This document shows positions 46,206 to 58,545 of a stretch of 64,000 nucleotides of DNA, one piece after another. Where the stretch lies: contig NW_020653200.1 of NCBI RefSeq assembly GCF_003589595.1, positions 3,177,507 through 3,241,506 of the forward strand, written 5' to 3'. Position numbers and translations under genes: made by a program. This DNA comes from Hyposmocoma kahamanoa (Eukaryota; Arthropoda; Insecta; Lepidoptera; Cosmopterigidae). Under the pieces are notes generated by a model. The model made no database searches, was not told the origin of the DNA, and saw only the letters and a list, made by a program, of their open reading frames with translations. Position 1 is the first letter of the stretch. Each line of letters begins with the position of its first letter.

Positions 46206-48404
46206 TGCCGTTCCATAACGTACGACGGCTATTACGTATTAAATGAAAGTGGTATCAAGTAGATAATAATATTCTTCGCGATCATGATAAGCGAGCAGCT
46301 CGGCGCCTGTGGGCGCGGCTAGTTGTTTTGTAAATATTTGCAGGAGAAATGTTACTATAAAATACATGCACAAATTGTAATCTCTGATAGTTAGTTTTTT
46401 CATAGGATGTAACGTATTAATCGAGGTGCACATTTTTTTGCAAATTATTCACACAAAGTCACTGTGACTTAAAATATCCATAGAAATCACATCTAAAACA
46501 CTTTTATATGCCACTCAGGTAATTTCCAGGTTAGTTTTCTCTACGTAACTGCGGTGGCAATTTTTATTATTTAAGTATTATCGTGAAATATTAAATAATA
46601 TTTCTGCTTAATACACTCGAATATAAAATAACGAAAAAATAGGGTAAAGAAAAGTAACCGGAAAATTACCCACTAAATTCTGTAACACTAAAGCGAGCAA
46701 GTAAATAAAAATGAACCGAAAAAATGAAAAGTAAATAGAAATGAATGAAATGAGGTCATGAAATATAATTATTTTATATTTATTTGCCCTAGGTATATCT
46801 ACTACACTGTCTTCATTTAAGGTCGTACTATAACGAGGTTCGTAGCTTGGATTAGCGTTGGGGGACTTTTTAAAGATAAAACAGGACTACTGACATGAAT
46901 AAATATTTATTACGTATTTACAGATCGAAGCATGTTCCAGAACGACCAAGATGTTCTTCTTTTTTCATCCTATTTTTTTATACAATTCCAAACACAAACC
47001 TACATTCATTCAGCCAGTATTTCTAATCATGCTGCCTAGTCTGCAGTACCTGCTAGAAGCCGGAGGGAGGAGAATGGGAAGAGGGCCAGAACACGGGCGA
47101 CCAAGACCTTCAACTAACGGTGCTATTGACCTGCAAAATGATTTCGTAATGTCATGTGAGCGTAATCGAGCGTTAACGAGCGCAGCCCGTTTTGAAAAGC
47201 GCTTCTGTCTCACGCCGGTGACATCGCGTCGCGTTAATAGTAACTGACGCCTAAATGAACCATACGCGGGTGGGTCCACTCCATTGTCTGCACTTAGGCA
47301 ACAAATTGTCTAAATTTGTCTTGTCCGGCTCTGAGACATGGAACTTCACACGCACGGGTGAAACCAAATAAAAATATATTATTCAGCGTTTTTAAGTGAT
47401 TTAGGAAGCCTAGTAGGTAGTGTAAATTGTTGTCATCTTTCCTTCCGGCAGTGTACACAAGGTCTGGGTTGTTCGGGTCGATGGCCTGCCCCTCTTGTAC
47501 TCCGCGCCCCGCCAGCTGTCTTAGCCTGGTTATATTTAGCCGCATGTTAAGCTCTCACTGAAACTGTTTCTTCCTTCTGTTAGCATAACGCGCTTAATTG
47601 TTTGATAGAATTAATCTTTCAGCAGACTTTCATAAAAGACAAAAGCTCGGCAGTGGACATGTAATATGCGTGCAATGGCGTCAAGTTCATTAAAGAACAA
47701 AATTAAGGGTCAACCTGTTGTAGATGCAAATCGGTACGTGAGACATTTTCTTTAACTAATGATTAAGCTAAACGTGATCAATTTAAATGTAGAAATGTTT
47801 GTACGCTCTTTGTGTATGTATTACTTTGCTTGAGGCTGAGCCTATGCCAAATCGAGCAATCACAGACAATCGTTTCCAGCCCAAAAAGGGTGAAGTACCG
47901 TTAGCTGACGATGCAGCAAGATGCAAACGAAGCTTACGTATCTGAACAGTTAAGTACACATTATGGACTGACATTACAGTGTGAATCTCGTGGCCGAAAC
48001 TGGGGACCACATTATAGAAAGTAAACATGACTCAACGGTAATGACTATGTTAATTTCGATAAGTAAACCGCTGTTCGCCTGTTATGACTTTTTTAATGAA
48101 AGAAACACAAACATGTATGTGAATTCATTATATAAAGCTATAATATAAATTCCTACGACGTACACAAATGCTGACGAGTTTGTTTGATGTGAATTATGAG
48201 CTATTTCATGTTTTGACACTTATATTCCGTCCATAGTCCAAATATGTAGATTGCTTTGCATTTTCAAGACACGAAATAAAAAAAGGAGACCGAAATAAAT
48301 ATTAAATAGCATCACATTCGATATTCTCATCCCAAAGTAAGTTACTAAAGCATTTGTGTTAAGCATGTGTGTGTGCTGACGACAGTACCACAAACACTCG
48401 AGAC

Positions 48405-48500
48405 AATGTAGAAAAGTTAGATTCGGGACCTCAGAGATGGCGACACCATCAAAACCAGTGTGCAAGCCATTTAACCACAGAGGTCGTCAAGTAACGACGT
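48405..48500 (-). repeat. Degenerate tRNA-like SINE head
   Basis: Minus strand. gacctctgtggttaaatggc and gcacactggttttgatggtg with a weak B-box (gaggtcccgaatc). No body identified. Confidence 0.35.
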
Positions 48501-48779
48501 ATGTCATTGCATTGTAATATTACATAATATTCTTGTTATTATAAACCACTTTTGTTTGCAAACGGATATTATAGTTAGCCTCGTTGCTATTGATCTTTTT
48601 TGTGCAAACCTTTTGTTTATACTTTGTGTGTTCATAAGTTTTGACACGAAGTAAAAATTAAATTAAAAAAATAAAGAATTAAATATAATACTTTAAAATT
48701 CTCAGAGAATCATGAGTAGACCCTAACCAACAATCACAAGCAATCACAACGCAAAATAACCGTGTCTATTCCTAATACA

Positions 48780-49190
48780 AGTTCTTAGACATTCTGGCCA
48801 ATCTTGGATCGCGACACGAATCTTCTCAAGTGGGATTCAGTTCGCTTCTTTGACGAGGGCCCACTTTGGAGAATTCAAGTTTGGGTGGGACTTTTGGCAG
48901 GCCCTGAGCTTTAATTCAGACCATAGAGAATAGTCAAGTGAGTTAAGATCAGGACTGGAGAGTGACCATTGTTCTCCGCTATGAAGCCCAGCAAAGCTTG
49001 AATCGTATTAGCCTTATAGGCCAGTGCTGAGTCTTGCGGGAAAAACCATTCTATTTAGTCGGTAGAACTTTTTTCGTCGGTGAAGAGTATCTTTTTCGCA
49101 TCGTGTCTCCCAAGCAGCTTCGGACAACGTAATTTGTGAAGGTATTCATTTAGGAAGTGATCTTTACTACGACGAATGCCTTTACCTTGA
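48780..49190 (-). pseudogene. Second mariner/Tc1-superfamily transposase relic
   Basis: Pieces read KKILFTDEKSST, FFPQDSALAYKANTIQALLG, SPDLNSLDYSLWSELK and KIRVAIQDWPECLRT. The spacing and the NSLDYSLW signature suggest a maT-type (DD37D) element rather than the D34D element at 32425. Stops and frameshifts throughout. Confidence 0.7.
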
Positions 49191-49207
49191 GATCGTATTT
49201 CAGTATT

Positions 49208-49247
49208 CACGTTCGTCCCATCACTTGATGTTATAAAAAAAAACTAT
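49208..49247 (+). repeat. MGLVNL repeat, 3' tail fragment
   Basis: cgttcgtcccatcacttgat followed by gttataaaaaaaaa, the 3' end only, adjoining the transposase relic at 48780-49190. Confidence 0.55.
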
Positions 49248-50267
49248 TCTGTAAACTGAAACACTGCAAAGCCAGTTACTTTTGGATGCGACATGGATCT
49301 CGGCGAAATCGCTCTCTGATTATTTAAATATTCGCAGTGGTCCATACAGACCGCGGGCGATCACTCATTTGGCGATCTTTCAGAGAATTAGTCTCCTTGT
49401 AACGTTTTATGGTGTAATATACAAAGTTGCCGCTGACCCCAAAACATTTTATGTCTCGGAAAATCTCCATTGGTTTTTTCCCGCCACATGTAGCGAAATT
49501 ACAGACGCACGTAACTGTTTTGTTCCCTGTATCACGAGAAAAACAATAGAAACAAATTTAAAAACCTATAAATAGAAGACAAACATTCCAAATTCAAAAC
49601 TGAAAGAGAATTAAACAGGTGCCAGAATTATTTCGTTTTAATTTTTAAAAGTCAAAGTTTTTCTCAAAACATGAATATACGAGGCAATAAAAATATGATT
49701 TAGCTTTTAGAGCTAGGTGGTTGGTTGACAAAAACAGCAACAATCACAAAAACAACAAACAACAGCGGACAGCCGTTGCCTGCATGCAAAAAGAACTCCT
49801 AAAGTGGCATGGAAAACAATGATAACTCTCGTGACAAATTGGTATCAGAGATAAATTATTATGCCTTCCAAGTGTCAGTAAACTACACAGTAACAATCAA
49901 AATCTAGATCAGTCGAGTGTTGACGAGACTACTTGCTAAAATTGTTGTAGATTGCCACAAGGGTTATGCGGGTTAAATTGTGTGAATGAACACCTCCTTT
50001 GAGGGAAGTTTGTAGTCCCATCTGTCCCTCTTACTTTACTATACACACTCGAGTACACTTTCCGAGTGCCTGCTTTGAATTTTAAAGTCGAGTAATGGGG
50101 AAATCTGTAGACTTTAATTAGTTTTTTTTAACAAGTGGTACTTTGTATGTGGAGAATATTGCGATACCTCCTACGTAAGTAAGCCACAAAATAGCATTTT
50201 TTACTTTTTTACTAAAATACATGCCACGCAGTCCTTACGGATTAATTTTTATTAGATTCCCTATTAT

Positions 50268-50340
50268 TAGATTCCCGGACCGGGAGGATTATTTGTTTGT
50301 ATCTCTCTCGCGAATTTGGGAGTAATTGAGGGAGATATGT
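50268..50340 (+). repeat. SINE family A fragment
   Basis: Only the post-B-box piece (attcccggaccgggagga, tctctctcgcgaatttggga) is present. Confidence 0.45.
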
Positions 50341-50764
50341 ACGCCGAGGTCAACCTCTGCCCGCTCTATAAATTTGTTCCTTCAATCTATCAACATTTAT
50401 TGTTTCTGCGTGGCCAAACCAAAAATTGCGCAAAGTTCTGATTTCTACAGCATTCACTCTATTTTCATGCTTTTTCTGCTGCACCTAAGTACATACATTA
50501 AGGTTGGGACCAGCACGTCTCGATGAGCAGCCAAAGCGCCTGTCTGAGACGTAGACGTAAGGAAAATATAAACACAGAGAAAACATACGAAATGAACCTA
50601 TTGAGAACCTATGTGTAAGAATCACGAAAACCTAAGAACTCGATATAAAGAAAACATGTAAAAGTAAACAAAACACGTAAGTGTTTTGGTACATGGTGGT
50701 ACAAATGGTTTGGTACAACCTGTAATATACATAAAAAGGATATATTAAAGTAAAAATTTAATTT

Positions 50765-51045
50765 GTAGCAGTAGAGGAGCTCCTTGTGAAAAAGTTGCCC
50801 AGTGAAGCACTGCCACCTTACCTACATAATAATATGTCGCCAAGCAGTAATGTGAGCATCACTGCATGAGAGCTGGTGAAATTACAGGTACATGGAACTT
50901 GTCAACTTATGTCTCAGGGTGACAGGCGTAGTGACAGTGCTCCTCAGATCTTTGCGATTTAAAGCATTGATTGGCACTGCAACTGATATGGACAGGCGTG
51001 TCTCTTACTACCACGCGCACGACTTGTTCGTCCCGCCATGCAAAA
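50765..51045 (+). repeat. MGLVNL repeat, copy 8
   Basis: From tgtagcagtagaggagctcc to cacgacttgttcgtcccgcc. Nearly full length but lacking the A-rich tail, with a small deletion after the agcagtaa block. Confidence 0.7.
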
Positions 51046-51598
51046 TGCTACTTTGTGACTTACAACCACTTACGTAGGAGGTATCGATTTGATACTGGAC
51101 TTACCCGCTTTCTTCTATGGGGACTGCATGCTTATTACCTGAAAAGGATAAAGAATATGTTACGAACGCAATTAAAAAGTTCTTCAAATAAATACTTGTA
51201 GTCATCTACCGTTCTTTGACAAGCAATCCCGGGGTGCAGCTTGTATTTCAAGCTTTTTCTTTTTCTTGTATTGTGTTGCATGTGAAATATTTTTATTTTT
51301 ATTGTAATTGCACAGTAATAGTTAAGGTACGTCCTTGATTCGAGAAAGGCAACTGCTACATTTACAACCTAAGAATAAGACGATGTGCATTATTCGTATT
51401 ATTATGGTGAGACGGGTTGCCATCGGTGGCAGTAGTGTGGATTGCGCAACCATAATTTCCTTGCAGGAAACACAAAGGACAAACTCGCTTATAGCTCGCA
51501 ATAAACTAAAAACAAATGTGATTTTTAACAGTTGCCCAGAATAATCTTAGTATTTTTTAAGCACCCGTGTTGAATTGATGACTTACAATGACTTACTA

Positions 51599-51815
51599 AC
51601 TGCTTCGTTGACCGGGCGGTTACCATGCTAGACTGCCACGCAAGAGATCCCGGGCTCGATTCGGGCCGGGAGAAATTTGTATGGCCTACATTTATTTATC
51701 TCGTGAGTTTGGGTGTAATTTGTGGTTGTCTATGCGTGTCTCCATGGCACCTGCGATACAGGGTTTCCCTGGTGCGGCTAAGACTGTGTGCGCGTTATTA
51801 TTATTATTATTACAA
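51599..51815 (+). repeat. tRNA-derived SINE, family A, copy 3
   Basis: As at 41499, with cgggctcgattcgggccggg, tatctcgtgagtttgggtgt, cctgcgatacagggtttccc and a clear (att)n tail at 51797-51812. Confidence 0.78.
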
Positions 51816-52409
51816 TTATGATGAATTTTCTTTTATTTCTTTGTTATGAGTTGTAAAATAATAAATACAGTTTCAATTGAACCCTAAAATATAAACAGAA
51901 ATCAAAATTATTATATAGTAGGTATATAGCATTAAAATTTAGAATTTCAAGTTCAAACATTAAAGGATTTCCGTTTTATCTCACTTGTTGTGATAGTGGC
52001 ATCCGCATGACCATAATAAAGTCGCGTTGAATATCATCGTCCCCACTAATTGTGGACTGATTGACTTACTAGCACATTTTCAGGATTATATAAAGTTCTA
52101 GCCTTAAATGTAGGCTTGCATTCATACAATTTAAACATAGTTTAGAGGTCGAACAGCGGCAGCGGAAATGCCAGGCCCACGCGTTGGCGCCTGTGCCCGC
52201 ATACACATTCATTTTCAATGTCTTTGACACTTTTGTTGACAAAGAAATCAAACAATGTATCCGAAAACTCGCTGCACCTACAGTAGTACCCGTATACTTA
52301 CATAAATATACATATGTATATGTATACTTAACGAGCCCTATACACCTACGGTGGGGTCGAGCTCGGCCTGCGGCGCGTGGTCGCTTTCAGATTACCGGGT
52401 GTGCTTATG

Positions 52410-52640
52410 CTCTTCGGTAGCACAGTGATTAGTACTATGGGCGCTTGATGAGGAGGTTCCATATTCTTATTTGAGCCAATTTATGAAAAAAATATTTAAA
52501 TATTTTTTATTTATTAAATATTTCAATATTTTTATGTTGGTCCTGGTCAGGGTATTCTGGGTATTGCCTTCAGAATTATCGTTACTCTGGTACTCATAGT
52601 ACAGGAAATTCCCTAGTTTGGGACCAGAAATTTGAAGTGA
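52410..52640 (+). repeat. tRNA-like SINE, related to family C
   Basis: tcttcggtagcacagtgatt A-box-like start, degenerate B-box gaggttccatattc, an AT-rich insertion, then gtcagggtattctgggtatt and ggtactcatagtacaggaaa, shared with the body at 34235. Confidence 0.5.
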
Positions 52641-52919
52641 TTGTCTGGCATTTTTTCCCTAAATACTTCTCTTTTTGGCATAGCTTCCAATAAAAAAGAA
52701 TCTAACAGAGAGACGGTCGAGGTACAACAACGCTATAAGTTGTATAAATATATTATTTCCACTACATCGGGAAGTATGCCTTACATTTTGAACAATTGTG
52801 AAATCTAGTACCCGTATACTACCTACGTACGGTGGCGTGCGGACGCCTCGGCCTTCACCCTCCGCTACACCTCGGCTTACGGCCTCGGCACTTATGACTT
52901 TAAAAAAATTAACATAGCT

Positions 52920-53620
52920 CTTTAATGGCGGCCATATTGTTAAATGGCAAAAAGTAAATTTTGACTGCAAATTATTATTAAACACCCATAGAGGTCCCCA
53001 CATGCCGATTTTCAGCTGAAATAGAGCAAATTTCCATGTGCCGCCAAAAAGTTTCTATGGCAGACATATTGAAAAATAGCGAAAAATAAATATTGACCGC
53101 AAATTATTATTAAACATCCATAGACTTCCCCACATATCGATTTTCAATCGAATTAGAGCAAATTTTCATCTGCCCCCAAGAAACACTTCTATGGCAGCAT
53201 ATTGAAATATGGCGAGAAACCAATTTAGATCACAAATTATTATCAAGCACTCCTAGAGACCCCCGTATACCAATTTTCAAAGGGATCAGCAATTTTTTTT
53301 GTGCCGCCAACGAACGCTTCTATGACGACCATATTTGAAAATGGCAAAAAACAAATTTTGAGCATAAATTATTATTTTTTATTATATAAATTATTAATAT
53401 TTTTTATATAAATTATTATTTCTAGTGGCCTTCACATGCCAATTTTCAGTCGAATCAGAGCAAATCTTTTTCGTCAGCTATTTTTAACCCCAAATTACGA
53501 TTAAGGACTCCTAAAGGCCCTCGCATGCCAATTTTCAGCCGGATCGAAGCAAGTTTTACTTCGGCCGCCATTTTGAATTCGCCATCTTGAATTTTTTTAA
53601 CGCAGCAATTGACCAGTGTT
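52920..53620. repeat. Tandem array, unit about 132 bp, four to five units
   Basis: The phrase aaattattattaaacaccca (and variants) recurs at about 52969, 53101, 53234, 53410 and 53492. Each is followed by a t.cccacatgcc-type block, gattttca.tcgaat.agag and tctatggcagacata. The first two intervals are 132-133 bases. The fourth unit carries an AT-rich insertion and the fifth a deletion. Divergence between units is high. Confidence 0.75.
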
Positions 53621-54259
53621 ATCCTCTATGACATTCCTTCAAGCACCTCCTACCTATCTCTAATAGTTTCCGTGACAGGAGGCTTTGAAATTTGTATGGC
53701 TGCCATCTTGTTTATAGGAATTTCGAACATTTTTTACTTCCCGCGGAATTGTACCAGGGTGCATCTCATAAAAATGCACAAAAATCCCCCCATGTGTTAT
53801 AGTTTTTGCAGGCCGTTGATCACTCGTTTACATTTTCTATATTCAGGTCTTTTCATATTTGATTCTTTGCCTTGGAGCCTATCCGCGTACAGCGGTGTAA
53901 ACATCTTTTTCCTACCATATCGGGAAGTATGCGTTCTATTTTTCTAAGTGAGTCTAAACTTGTAGCTTATATATAATAGATAGGCATTGTTACAGTTGTG
54001 CGTTCTTTAAAAATGCGTTATTACCAGGGTCTGAATCTCATTCTCTAGTTTATTAATTTTTGTATACCCATACAAACTAAAAAGAGACAACTAAAAAAGT
54101 ATTTTATACATTGTATGTATTCTCCTCCATAAAGAAGTTCATGTAAAGAAATATACGTAAAAGGTAACTTGTGAAAGTTCGTGAGGAGTACGCGAAGGTG
54201 TATTGCATAAGATATAACACGGATAAAAGCCAATTATTAATTAGTGTTTGAGGCCCTTC

Positions 54260-54600
54260 AATCCCCATGGTACATGTTTGCGGCGCTCTTCTCCATAGGG
54301 TTGCACGTTTTAAATACCTTGGGCACTGGGTTACCGAAGCGATGATGACGATATGGAGAGGGAGCGCAGGGCATTGGCCGTACGTTGTAATATGTTTACC
54401 CCGTAGGTTAGCACGTCGTGGGAAGGGGGATGAGGAAGTCCACACTACTCTTTTCAAGGCGTTTTGTCAAACTATAAACACGTGCAGCCTGTGGGCAAGT
54501 TACTCTAAAAAGACGATCAACGTCCTGCGTTTCCAATAGAAGAATGATTTTAGGATGCTGTTGGCACTGCCACGCTTTTGCAGTGCATGAGTAGGGCTAG
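54260..54600 (+). pseudogene. LINE ORF2 C-terminal relic
   Basis: Reads RFKYLGHWVTE, then TLFKAFCQTINTCSLWASYS and KKTINVLRFQ, followed in the next frame by DFRMLLALPRF. It is the same family as the better copy at 57675-58545 (RYLGHIV..., VTLFKEYSQTFYTSNQW). Confidence 0.65.
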
Positions 54601-54645
54601 CACGACAGAGTGCGACTTGCGCGAGAGCGACATAGGGGCTCATTC
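54592..54645. repeat. GCTAGC/CGCGAGAG repeat, copy 2
   Basis: tagggctagcacgacagagt, gacttgcgcgagagcgacat. Adjoins the 3' end of the LINE relic at 54260-54600. Confidence 0.5.
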
Positions 54646-54990
54646 AGAGCTGGCGCGGCCGCGGCGGCGGGTACGGGCGCGCGGGTCTTGGCGTCTTCCC
54701 TTTCATAGTGCCGAAGCGATTAAAACCGTTAGATCCACACGTCGAAGTTGCAAACAGACGCTAAACGCTAGACCAAGTACTGTGAATGGTACGGGCGGAC
54801 TGGTCAAATTCTATTGGCCCAAAAGATCCACACGCGCGGCGCACGATCCGCCGCGCCCCCACTCGCGCCAGTCTCTACACAGGCGCAAGAAGCGTCTACG
54901 CATATTTGATTCACACGCACCCGCGTTCGCATCCGCGCTCGCACCCGCGTCCGCCGCCACCCTGAATAAGGCCTAAAGCGCGGGATCTCT
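54640..54990. other. CpG-rich block
   Basis: Strongly GC-rich (ggcgcggccgcggcggcggg, then cacccgcgttcgcatccgcg near the end) downstream of the LINE relic. ORFs on the plus strand reflect composition. Possible promoter or part of a GC-rich repeat; no gene recognised. Confidence 0.25.
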
Positions 54991-54999
54991 GTGCCAGAA

Positions 55000-57670
55000 T
55001 AGCAATATCTCGTTTTTTATGTCTCTGTCACGCAAGTCGTGGCCTGTTGTGCCAGCCTACAGGTATGTTCGCGGAGGCGTATACTGGCAATTTCAGGGCG
55101 ATAATACGCAAGAGAATTGCCTCCCTGAACTGACAGTTCCAACAGCCTGTTTGGGAGTACCTTGCCTGTGATACATTTAAGCACTGGAACTTCACACACG
55201 TGGGTTCCAGAGGCTTGGTGTAGGTATAATTTAATATGTATATTTTTTCTGACAACCGTTTTACTAACATAGACTATAAGTTTTCTATAACTAACACGAT
55301 ATGGATAACGTATGAAATAAAATTTTTGATTGATGTATTAATATCTATTGCTACACAAGTATAGGTATATGGAATGAAATGGCTTAGTGATCAGCGGTGT
55401 GGGTTCACGTGCTGATTTTCGTGTGGGATAGGACAATAGGTGTTACGTCAGGGTCGGAACTGACAATTTCGCTCATACATCGGGTAACGAGCTAACCACG
55501 AATAAATTGCACATGACCTGTTAAGATTACAATTCAAACCAATTCTCTAGAGAAATATTTTTCTTCCTCTTGTGATAACACTTGATATGATTATAAACTA
55601 GGTCCGCAAATTCTCGACGACTCGATCACGTCGTTTATAAATGGTGAAATAGCTCTAAATTCGACGAGACATCTGGCCTTCTTTTCAAATCAGTTATTTC
55701 CCACGTGGCCTCACGACGATGACTATTCGTCTCTAAATTTCTTCCATGGAACGAAATAGGCGAAGTAGCAAATAATAAAACTCATTTAAGACTGCTTATG
55801 TCTTGTAAGATAGCTTACACAAAATAAGCTTGGATAGATAGAGTGAAAACAAAACTTATGGATTATAAAACGGTGAAAAATATCAACTCTACAATATTTT
55901 ATTTACCAAAGTAATACTTCTACAAACATTTACTCATCTATCAGTCATTCGAAGAAACTTTCGGTCGATACACTTCGTAGATTTACTAGCCACTTTATAC
56001 TCGTACCTACTTACATAAATATTAATTTATGATCACGAAACCCACAGTCGAGAAATGCGTAGGATCTACCAGCGCCCACTCTATACCCTCTGACGAAATA
56101 AAAATCTTTACAAATTGGCTCTTTCTATAAAAAAAGTCGCGTTGTGTTTTAAATGTAAAAAAATCATGGCCCATTTTTCGTAATTCTTTGTTTGTTGCGT
56201 ATGTAAGTACGAGTAATTCATGTTCTTTGTTAAAAATTTGGGAACTGTCAAAAAGTAATAGATATGTTTTGTCTAGAGGTTAGATTTAAGTTATGATTAC
56301 GAGCATAATAAAAAAGTGCAAATAAGCGGAATTGTACGAGTGTTAGAAGGCACGCATGAGCGGAGAAGTATGATTCGTGTCATGGCGTCTTGTGGCGGCG
56401 CGGGCGACGCGACACGCACGACCAAGCGACGTGTGCGCCTGCCGGTGCCGATGGCAGAACGGCACCTATAGCCGATGACGACTTCTTTCCAAAATGCGTT
56501 ATGTGCAAAAGGAAAGGAAAGGAAATAAATACTAAGAACACTTTGAAACGATGTTACGTCGCGTGCTTTAATAAATACAAACATTTACAACAAGGTTCGA
56601 CCTACGGCCTAGTCTACCTCTACCGCCAACTATTTTTGAAAGTGTCTCCAGATTTAGTCGAGTTTACGGAAATTGACGATTGCATTCTTAACCCATTTTA
56701 TGTTTTATTTGACATTACAATTTTCGTAGTAGTCAATCGCTACTATTAAAGTTTACCTTATTAGATTGCAATAAGGTTACGAATAAAAATAGGAATAAAT
56801 TTCAATCATCGGATGTTTTTCTTCAAAATGTGTAGGTACTAGTCGGTATCAGAATATCGTAAACTTACGTAACTAATCAATTAAAAGTTGACCTTAACCG
56901 TTCTGATATAAGACTAATAATTAAAGTGACGTTGTCCCCGATTGCAGAGTTTCCAAATAACAACATTATATTAGCCGATTTCCGTAAATCTACAACTCCG
57001 AAAATAGAAGTTTAAAACGAAAACGTTATTTCATATTGTTAATATTCGATATTGCTATTTTATTCATAATTAGAATGCTTGTAACTAAGTATAACTCTCA
57101 TCGTGGTGCAATATGTGTGTTATAAGCACAGAGTAAAAATTTTGTAATGAAAAATCTCTCTTGTTAAAAATAGTCCAGAGAGACCTACCTTAAAGCAGAC
57201 GTCTGTGAGTCATACAAAATTTCAACAGGTAAACTCGCAAAGTACTTTACCCTCTGTTCATTGCAAAACAAAAAGGCAGAATGTTTTGAGCAAAGACTTT
57301 TAAACATTAATATGATTGTATTCACACAACAGTGTTTATAAAAAATTATAAATTATATATGTCATTCTCAGAAATGATAACCATATGGGTTTGGTAGTAT
57401 GTTGTAACATACGTTCGTTTGCCTACTCGTTCAATATGAATCCAAGTGGAACTCTACCTAGAAGTACAATACAAATACTATTGATTTCGTGGAATTCAGT
57501 TATTTTTATATCTACTATAATATAATATTTATGACGAACGTGACTCGTGTAAGGATCCGTTCGCTATGGGCTATCCGGCGTGGTGTATACCTCCGATTTT
57601 AATAAATTTTGGATCAACATATTTTGTCACATATTTAGCATGAAGTACTGTTAATAACTAAATGTTTCTG
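55000..57670. other. Intergenic, no gene seen
   Basis: AT-rich apart from a short GC patch at 56385-56470. ORFs here are short and unrecognised. Confidence 0.35.
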
Positions 57671-57674
57671 AATT

Positions 57675-58545
57675 TAGACAAAGGAAATTACAGACCCATC
57701 TCTCTTGCTACTGTGATAGCGAAGGTATTTGACAGTGTGCTTGACCGCCGTTTCGGTGACCACACCAGGCAACACGATGCCCAGTTTGGCTTCTGGGTGG
57801 GGTTGTCCACATTAAAGTACACTTAAACTACTAACTAAATCGAAAGACCTCGAAGTGTACGCTTGTTTCCTGGACCTATCTAAAGCTTTTGACCTTGCGT
57901 CGTACGATATACTGTGGGAAGTATCTGTCGAACTGGTTAGTATCTCGTCGTATTGGTACCAATATCAGACGAATAATGTAAAATGGGTAAATGTATTATC
58001 TGATCAATATAGTCTTGAGTGCGGTGTGAGGCAGGGAGGTTTAACCTCTTCTATACTTTTTTTAATATTTATGTGTATTATGAATTGTGAACAGCTAATC
58101 AGAGAACTTAGCAGCACCTATGTCGGATGCCACGCTTTAAATATATAAGTTATGCAATCCACATGGTGCTGCTGGTACCCCCGGTTGGCAGTTTGTAATG
58201 GCTGTTTGTGAGGCTTATGCTACAAAACATAGTTTGCACTACAACTCGAAAAAGAGTGAGCTCTTGGTATTTCAAGGCAGGAACAGACCTCCGGCCTATG
58301 TCTGTCAATGGTTCGCCATTGAAAAGAGTCGCGCAGCTTAGGTACCTTGGCCACATTGTGGATGAAGAGTTGAAAGATGACTGCGGTATAGAATGGGAAC
58401 GCAGGGCGCTTTCCGTAATGGGGAATATGCTGGCTCGAAGATTTGCTAGTTGTACACTTGATGTCAAGGTCACGCTTTTCAAGGAATACAGCCAAACTTT
58501 CTACACCAGCAATCAATGGATTAGTTATACCCCAAAATAATAATT
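57675..58545 (+). pseudogene. Non-LTR reverse transcriptase relic
   Basis: RT motifs in order: NYRPISLATVIAKVFDSVLD; VYACFLDLSKAFDLASYDI (motif A); ECGVRQGGLTSSILF (motif B); HSLHYNSKKSELLVF; LRYLGHIVDEELKDD; IEWERRALSVMGNMLARRF. The YADD box (motif C) is lost between 58145 and 58170, and several frameshifts are present. Endonuclease region absent. Confidence 0.85.

Larger units (their letters stand above)
44215..48400. other. Intergenic region with CpG-rich islands, no gene seen
   Basis: GC islands at 44235-44370, 46180-46330 and 47030-47250 stand out from AT-rich surroundings and generate chance ORFs on both strands. Any could be a distal pico promoter. A minus frame at 47294-47545 has coding-like composition but no recognised family. 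Confidence 0.3.

Noticed and set aside
53609..53947. 112-codon plus-strand ORF
   Set aside because: Starts at the edge of the ~132-bp tandem array, shares its phrases and has no recognised domain.
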